Source of the DNA: Piper betle
Lineage: Eukaryota; Streptophyta; Magnoliopsida; Piperales; Piperaceae
Assembly (NCBI GenBank): GCA_033002965.1
Contig: JAURVB010006619.1
Span: forward strand, 1 to 64,000
Reading direction: 5' to 3'
Length of the DNA: 64,000 nt
The translations under genes were made by a program, and so were the position numbers. Positions 60,101-64,000 of this stretch are shown here, piece after piece (positions within the stretch are counted from its first letter, which is position 1; each line of letters opens with the position of its first letter). Below the pieces are notes generated by a model. The model made no database searches and was not told the DNA's origin. It worked only from the letters and a program-made list of their open reading frames with translations.

Positions 60101-63100
60101 CGCTTAGAGGTATAAAATATTTCAGAATTTTTTTAGTTTACTAATTTTATGTGATTGATTGTGTTCTAAACCTTATTTTGGATCAGATTGATGCTCACAC
60201 CGGTGGTGTGAATGATCTTGCCTTCTCTAGTCCCAACAAACAATTATGTGTTGTAACCTGTGGAGATGATAAAACGATTAAGGTTGTGTGGTTATCCATG
60301 CGTCTTTTTTCTAGCTAACATATGAAATTGTTCATATTTTTCACTGGTTCATATTCTCCTAAATTTAGGTCTGGGATGCTGTTAATGGTCAAAAGCAGTA
60401 TACTTTTGAAGGTCATGAAGCCCCCGTTTATTCTGTATGTCCTCACCACAAAGAAAACATTCAGGTACCTCTTGTTATAAATTTTAATTATTTGTACACT
60501 GGTGTAATTTGTAAAAAATCTCTAAAAGCTATGGATTGCTTCATGTCTGCAGTTTGAGGTACCTCTTGTTATAAATTTTAATTATTTGTACACTGGTGTA
60601 ATTTGTAAAAAATCTCTAAAAGCTATGGATTGCTTCATGTCTGCAGTTTGTTTTTTCCACGGCATTAGATGGAAAGATAAAAGCATGGTTGTACGATAAT
60701 ATAGGGTCTAGGGTTGACTATGATGCTCCAGGTGGTTGGTGCACTACAATGGCTTACAGTGCTGATGGTTCAAGGTAGGAAATGCATACTTTTTTATTAT
60801 AATATCTGATCTCATGATTGGTATCGGTTTCTTATTGTTTTGACTCCTTGCAGGCTCTTTTCTTGTGGAACTAGCAAAGAAGGCGAGTCATACATTGTTG
60901 AATGGAATGAAAGTGAAGGAGCTGTTAAAAGGACTTACGTAGGATTCCGTAAACGTTCTATGGGTGTTGTGCAATTTGATACGACAAGGAACAGATTTTT
61001 GGCTGCTGGGGATGAGTTCTTAATTAAATTTTGGGACATGGATAATACTAATCTTTTGACCACCGTTGATGCGGATGGTGGACTGCCTGTAAGAATGTCT
61101 TATTTTACTTTACTTTTGGTCGCATTTGCTTGCTTGTTACCAGAGGAATAGAATTTTGATGTGATCAGCTGAAACTCGTATGTTTGATTGTCAGGCAAGC
61201 CCTCGTATTCGATTTAATAAAGAGGGAACCTTGTTGGCTGTTTCTGCCAATGAGAATGGGATCAAGATCTTGGCAAATACCGATGGCCTGAGGTTGTTGC
61301 GCACACTTGAGAATCGCACATTTGATAATTCTCAGGGTGTTTCTGAGGCATCTGCGAAGGTATTTATTAACTTTTTTATCTGGACCTCTTTGTCGTATGT
61401 ATATGATGCTTTGTCATTTAACAAATTCTCCTGCACTGATACATAATGCAGCCTGTAATAAATGCAATGACTACTTCAGTTAGTGCAGCTCCAGTTACTA
61501 TCCCAGGGGTTGTGAGAGTGAGCCATCCCATCCTTCCTCTATATCATTTTTTGACTTCCAAAGAGGGAATGTTGTTAAGTAAAAAATGTATTACTGTGAT
61601 TGGTTCAAGGTGTATGATTAACTTGTTTTCCTTTCAAGAGAGTAGAAGACATAAATCTGCCCAGTGTAAATATTCATTTTTTGCGCTTTCGCTTATTTTA
61701 TTCTTATTTTCCTAGAATGGAGAAACAAGAAGCCTGGGAGAGTCAAAACCTAGATTTACTGACGAATCAATGGAAAAATCTAAAATATGGAAGCTTGCAG
61801 AGATTAATGATTCAGCTCTATGCCGATCTCTGAAGCTATCTGACACCTTGAGAACAAGCAAGGTAATGCCTCGTTTTCTTCATGTTTTGCTTGGATTAGT
61901 TTCTCCGATACATTTATTTTTAGGCATTACATCCATGCATATTTCTGACCTGCTGTTGTTTATCAAGAAACTCTTATTGCATTGTTATTTATGCATTTAG
62001 TGTTTAAAGGAGTGGTATGCTTCAATATTTTAAAAACATAGACCTAAAGCTTTTTGGCATGCATTCTTGTGGCAGATTTCTAGGCTGATTTACACTAATT
62101 CTGGTGTCGCAATTTTGGCATTGGCATCTAATGCCATTCATCTTCTTTGGAAATGGCAAAGAAATGACAGAAACCCTAGTGGAAAGGTAGGATTTATTTT
62201 TCTGTCTTTTATGTGACACTAATCTTAAACCTTACATTAATTTCTTTTGCGTCGTACGATACAAAGGCCACAGCAAATGTGCCACCTCAACTATGGCAAC
62301 CACCAAGCGGAATACTTATGACCAATGACATAACAGATGCAAATCCTGAAGAAGCTGTCCCTTGCTTTGCATTGTCCAAGAATGATTCTTATGTTATGTC
62401 CGCTTCTGGTGGAAAAATCTCTCTCTTTAACATGATGACGTTTAAGGTAATGTCATATGCTGTGCTGATGAGGTTCATCATGTGGGTACAGCACAAAGCT
62501 TGTAAATCTGACTCATCTTTTAATAAATGTAGACAATGACAACATTCATGCCTCCACCACCGGTGGCAACTTTTCTAGCATTCCATCCTCAAGACAATAA
62601 TATCATTGCTATTGGCATGGACGACTCAACCATTCAAATTTACAATGTTCGCGTTGATGAGGTGAACTTAAAAGCCTCACGCAATAGCAATCTTTAGAAG
62701 TTGATGGAAAAATTACTTGTCAACATAAGATGTTGTTTCTGAGGTTTTTTACAGGTAAAAAGCACCCTTAAAGGGCATTCCAAAAGGATCACTGGCCTGG
62801 CCTTTTCTCATGCTCTTAATGTCTTGGTTTCATCTGGAGCTGATTCACAGGTAATTTAATTTCATGAAGACTACCTTTTTGGCTCTTATGTGAGTTACTT
62901 CTCTGCTTGAGCTGTTCTAGTCTGAGTGGTCTTGAAAATAGAAAGCATTGTCGACAAGAATTTGACATGCATCTAAAATTGTCAGCATATTTTCTCGTTC
63001 TGAGAGCCGATATCTTCAGCTTTTTTTACAATAATTATATTCAACTTGAGTGTTTCCCATGATGTTCTGCTTGTGGCAAATTTAAATTGATTCCATGGGT

Positions 63101-64000
63101 GTTTACTTAATATAATAAAAACAAATGATGTGGCTTATTTTGTGCTTTTGCAAAGTTTTGACCTTGTATATTAGCTGATGTTGGTGGATCATGATCTTTG
63201 GTGCAGATATGTGTCTGGGGAACTGATGGATGGGATAAACAAAAGGGTAGATTTTTGCAGGTTCCTGCTGGACGTACTCCAAGTGTAGTATCAGACACAC
63301 GCGTACAGTTCCACCAAGATCAAATGCAACTGTTGGTTGTCCACGAGACCCAATTAGCCATGTATGATGCTGCAAAGCTAGAATGCACAAAGCAGGTATA
63401 TGCTTAAAAATATCACACATTAAATAATTTTATTTGCGAGTTGTGTGATTATTTTGTGGTATCATATTCAGTGGGTTCCCCGCGAGTCTTCTGCACCAAT
63501 ATCCCATGCTACATTTTCATGCGATAGCCAATTAGTGTATGCTACCTTTCTGGATGCGACCATATGTGTGCTTACGGTTGCTCATCTCAGGCTGCGGTGC
63601 CGTATTAATCCTTCTGCCTATCTGCCCACTAACGTGAGGTAAAATATGGATCCTTATTGATCAATTTTAATATCGTCTGATTTGCAGGTATATTAGCTAA
63701 TATTTATAAATTGCGCTAATGTCGGGAGTGCATAAAAGCTACACATGACAACAAGAAAAGACAAATTTTATTTCTTTCTTGTTTCCAAATACAACTTTAG
63801 TTGTCTAATTGTTCTCACGTAGTGAATTTTTAATCTCGTTTCAGCCCAAGCATATATCCAGTCGTGATTGCTGCTCATCCAACTGAGCCAAATCAATTTG
63901 CTATTGGATTAACGGATGGCGGTGTCTATGTATTTGAACCACTGGAATCTGAAGGGAAATGGGGGTCACCTCCACCGGCTGAAAACGGTTCAGCAAGCAG
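57137..64000 (+). CDS. TPL: TOPLESS/TOPLESS-related co-repressor, cut by window end
   Basis: A Groucho/Tup1-type co-repressor recruited by EAR-motif proteins, for example Aux/IAA and jasmonate repressors. Exons seen: 57137-57216, 57336-57513, 57624-57737, 57845-58003, 58424-58601, 58715-58838, 58962-59077, 59173-59338, 59432-59541, 59633-59702, 60036-60109, 60187-60282, 60369-60464, 60647-60774, 60854-61088, 61195-61359, 61452-61517, 61716-61862, 62076-62186, 62267-62446, 62533-62661, 62755-62850, 63207-63395, 63472-63638 and 63845 onward. That is about 1110 residues of the usual 1120-1135. LisH starts MTSLSRELVFLILQFLDEEK; CTLH and the rest of the EAR-binding domain follow (NMKYFEDEVHNGNWDD, LLTLENFRENEQLSKYGD, LRTLINQSLNWQHQLC). 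Then come a Pro-rich linker and two WD40 propellers (CGDDKTIKVWD, SGADSQICVWGTDGW). The sequence stops at PPPAENGSAS, just before the normal end. The T run at 57358-57361 is two bases short for GFFFNMKY and gives a false stop. A whole intron is duplicated at 60463-60650. TPL versus TPR2-type is not resolved. Confidence 0.95.
60463..60650 (+). repeat. Exact 94-bp tandem duplication of one intron with its splice sites
   Basis: 60463-60556 and 60557-60650 are identical. Each copy runs from the last exon bases AG, through a donor GTACCT and the complete 88-nt intron, to the acceptor CTGCAG and the first exon bases TTTG. Two complete introns (60465-60552 and 60559-60646) are therefore separated by the six bases TTTGAG. 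Using both would insert Phe-Glu in frame between IQ and FVFSTALDGK; skipping from the first donor to the second acceptor restores the family sequence. Confidence 0.97.

Noticed and set aside
1..64000. CRISPR arrays, operons, phage genes or defence systems
   Set aside because: The sequence is intron-rich plant nuclear DNA; the tandem repeats found have no spacer structure and no associated genes.

Overview
The window is nuclear DNA of a flowering plant. Conserved genes have many GT-AG introns, the spaces between genes are AT-rich and full of decayed retroelements, and the first exons of two genes (about 8.9-9.2 kb and 19.5-20.3 kb) are strikingly GC-rich. That 5' GC gradient is common in monocots, but the species cannot be named from the sequence. 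There is no bacterial-style operon, CRISPR array, tRNA or complete rRNA gene.

Layout: (1) 1-8.8 kb is repeat-rich: a Copia-like LTR remnant near 1 kb, and a 1.7-kb solo-LTR-like element at 4474-6186 inserted in an older LTR fragment. (2) 8892-11809 (+) is a type B MGDG synthase. (3) 12524-15736 (-) is EMC7, a subunit of the ER membrane protein complex, tail to tail with the previous gene. (4) 17164-18709 is a second solo-LTR-like element. (5) 19485-21932 (+) is a UBP22-type ubiquitin protease. (6) 22-27.5 kb is repeats, including a third solo-LTR-like element at 24037-26415 and a fold-back hairpin near 27.65 kb. (7) 29143-38519 (+) is a 15-exon leucine-rich-repeat protein gene with a Copia-like element in one intron. 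(8) 39.2-41.7 kb holds two copies of a dispersed element and a scrap of plastid 16S rDNA. (9) 42325-45682 (+) is a decayed MEMO1 pseudogene. (10) 46-56 kb is repeats. (11) 57137 to the window edge (+) is a TOPLESS-family co-repressor gene lacking only its last few codons.

The genes are unrelated housekeeping or regulatory genes: plastid and extraplastidic galactolipid synthesis, ER membrane protein insertion, histone H2B deubiquitination, an LRR protein of unknown role, and EAR-motif co-repression. They do not form a pathway. The LRR-TOPLESS order and the EMC7/MEMO1 linkage match neighbouring Arabidopsis loci as I recall them, which suggests old conserved synteny.

Two observations stand out. 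First, every conserved gene carries one or two frame-breaking indels, nearly all in short homopolymers or dinucleotide runs, while all other exon phases are perfect. This looks like residual long-read consensus error rather than five dead genes. Second, the TOPLESS-family gene contains an exact 94-bp tandem duplication that copies one entire intron with its splice sites, leaving an in-frame 6-nt mini-exon between the copies. I found no convincing new biological system. The other oddities are structural: a triplicated splice acceptor, a leader-intron minisatellite and three elements with perfect 5-bp target duplications.
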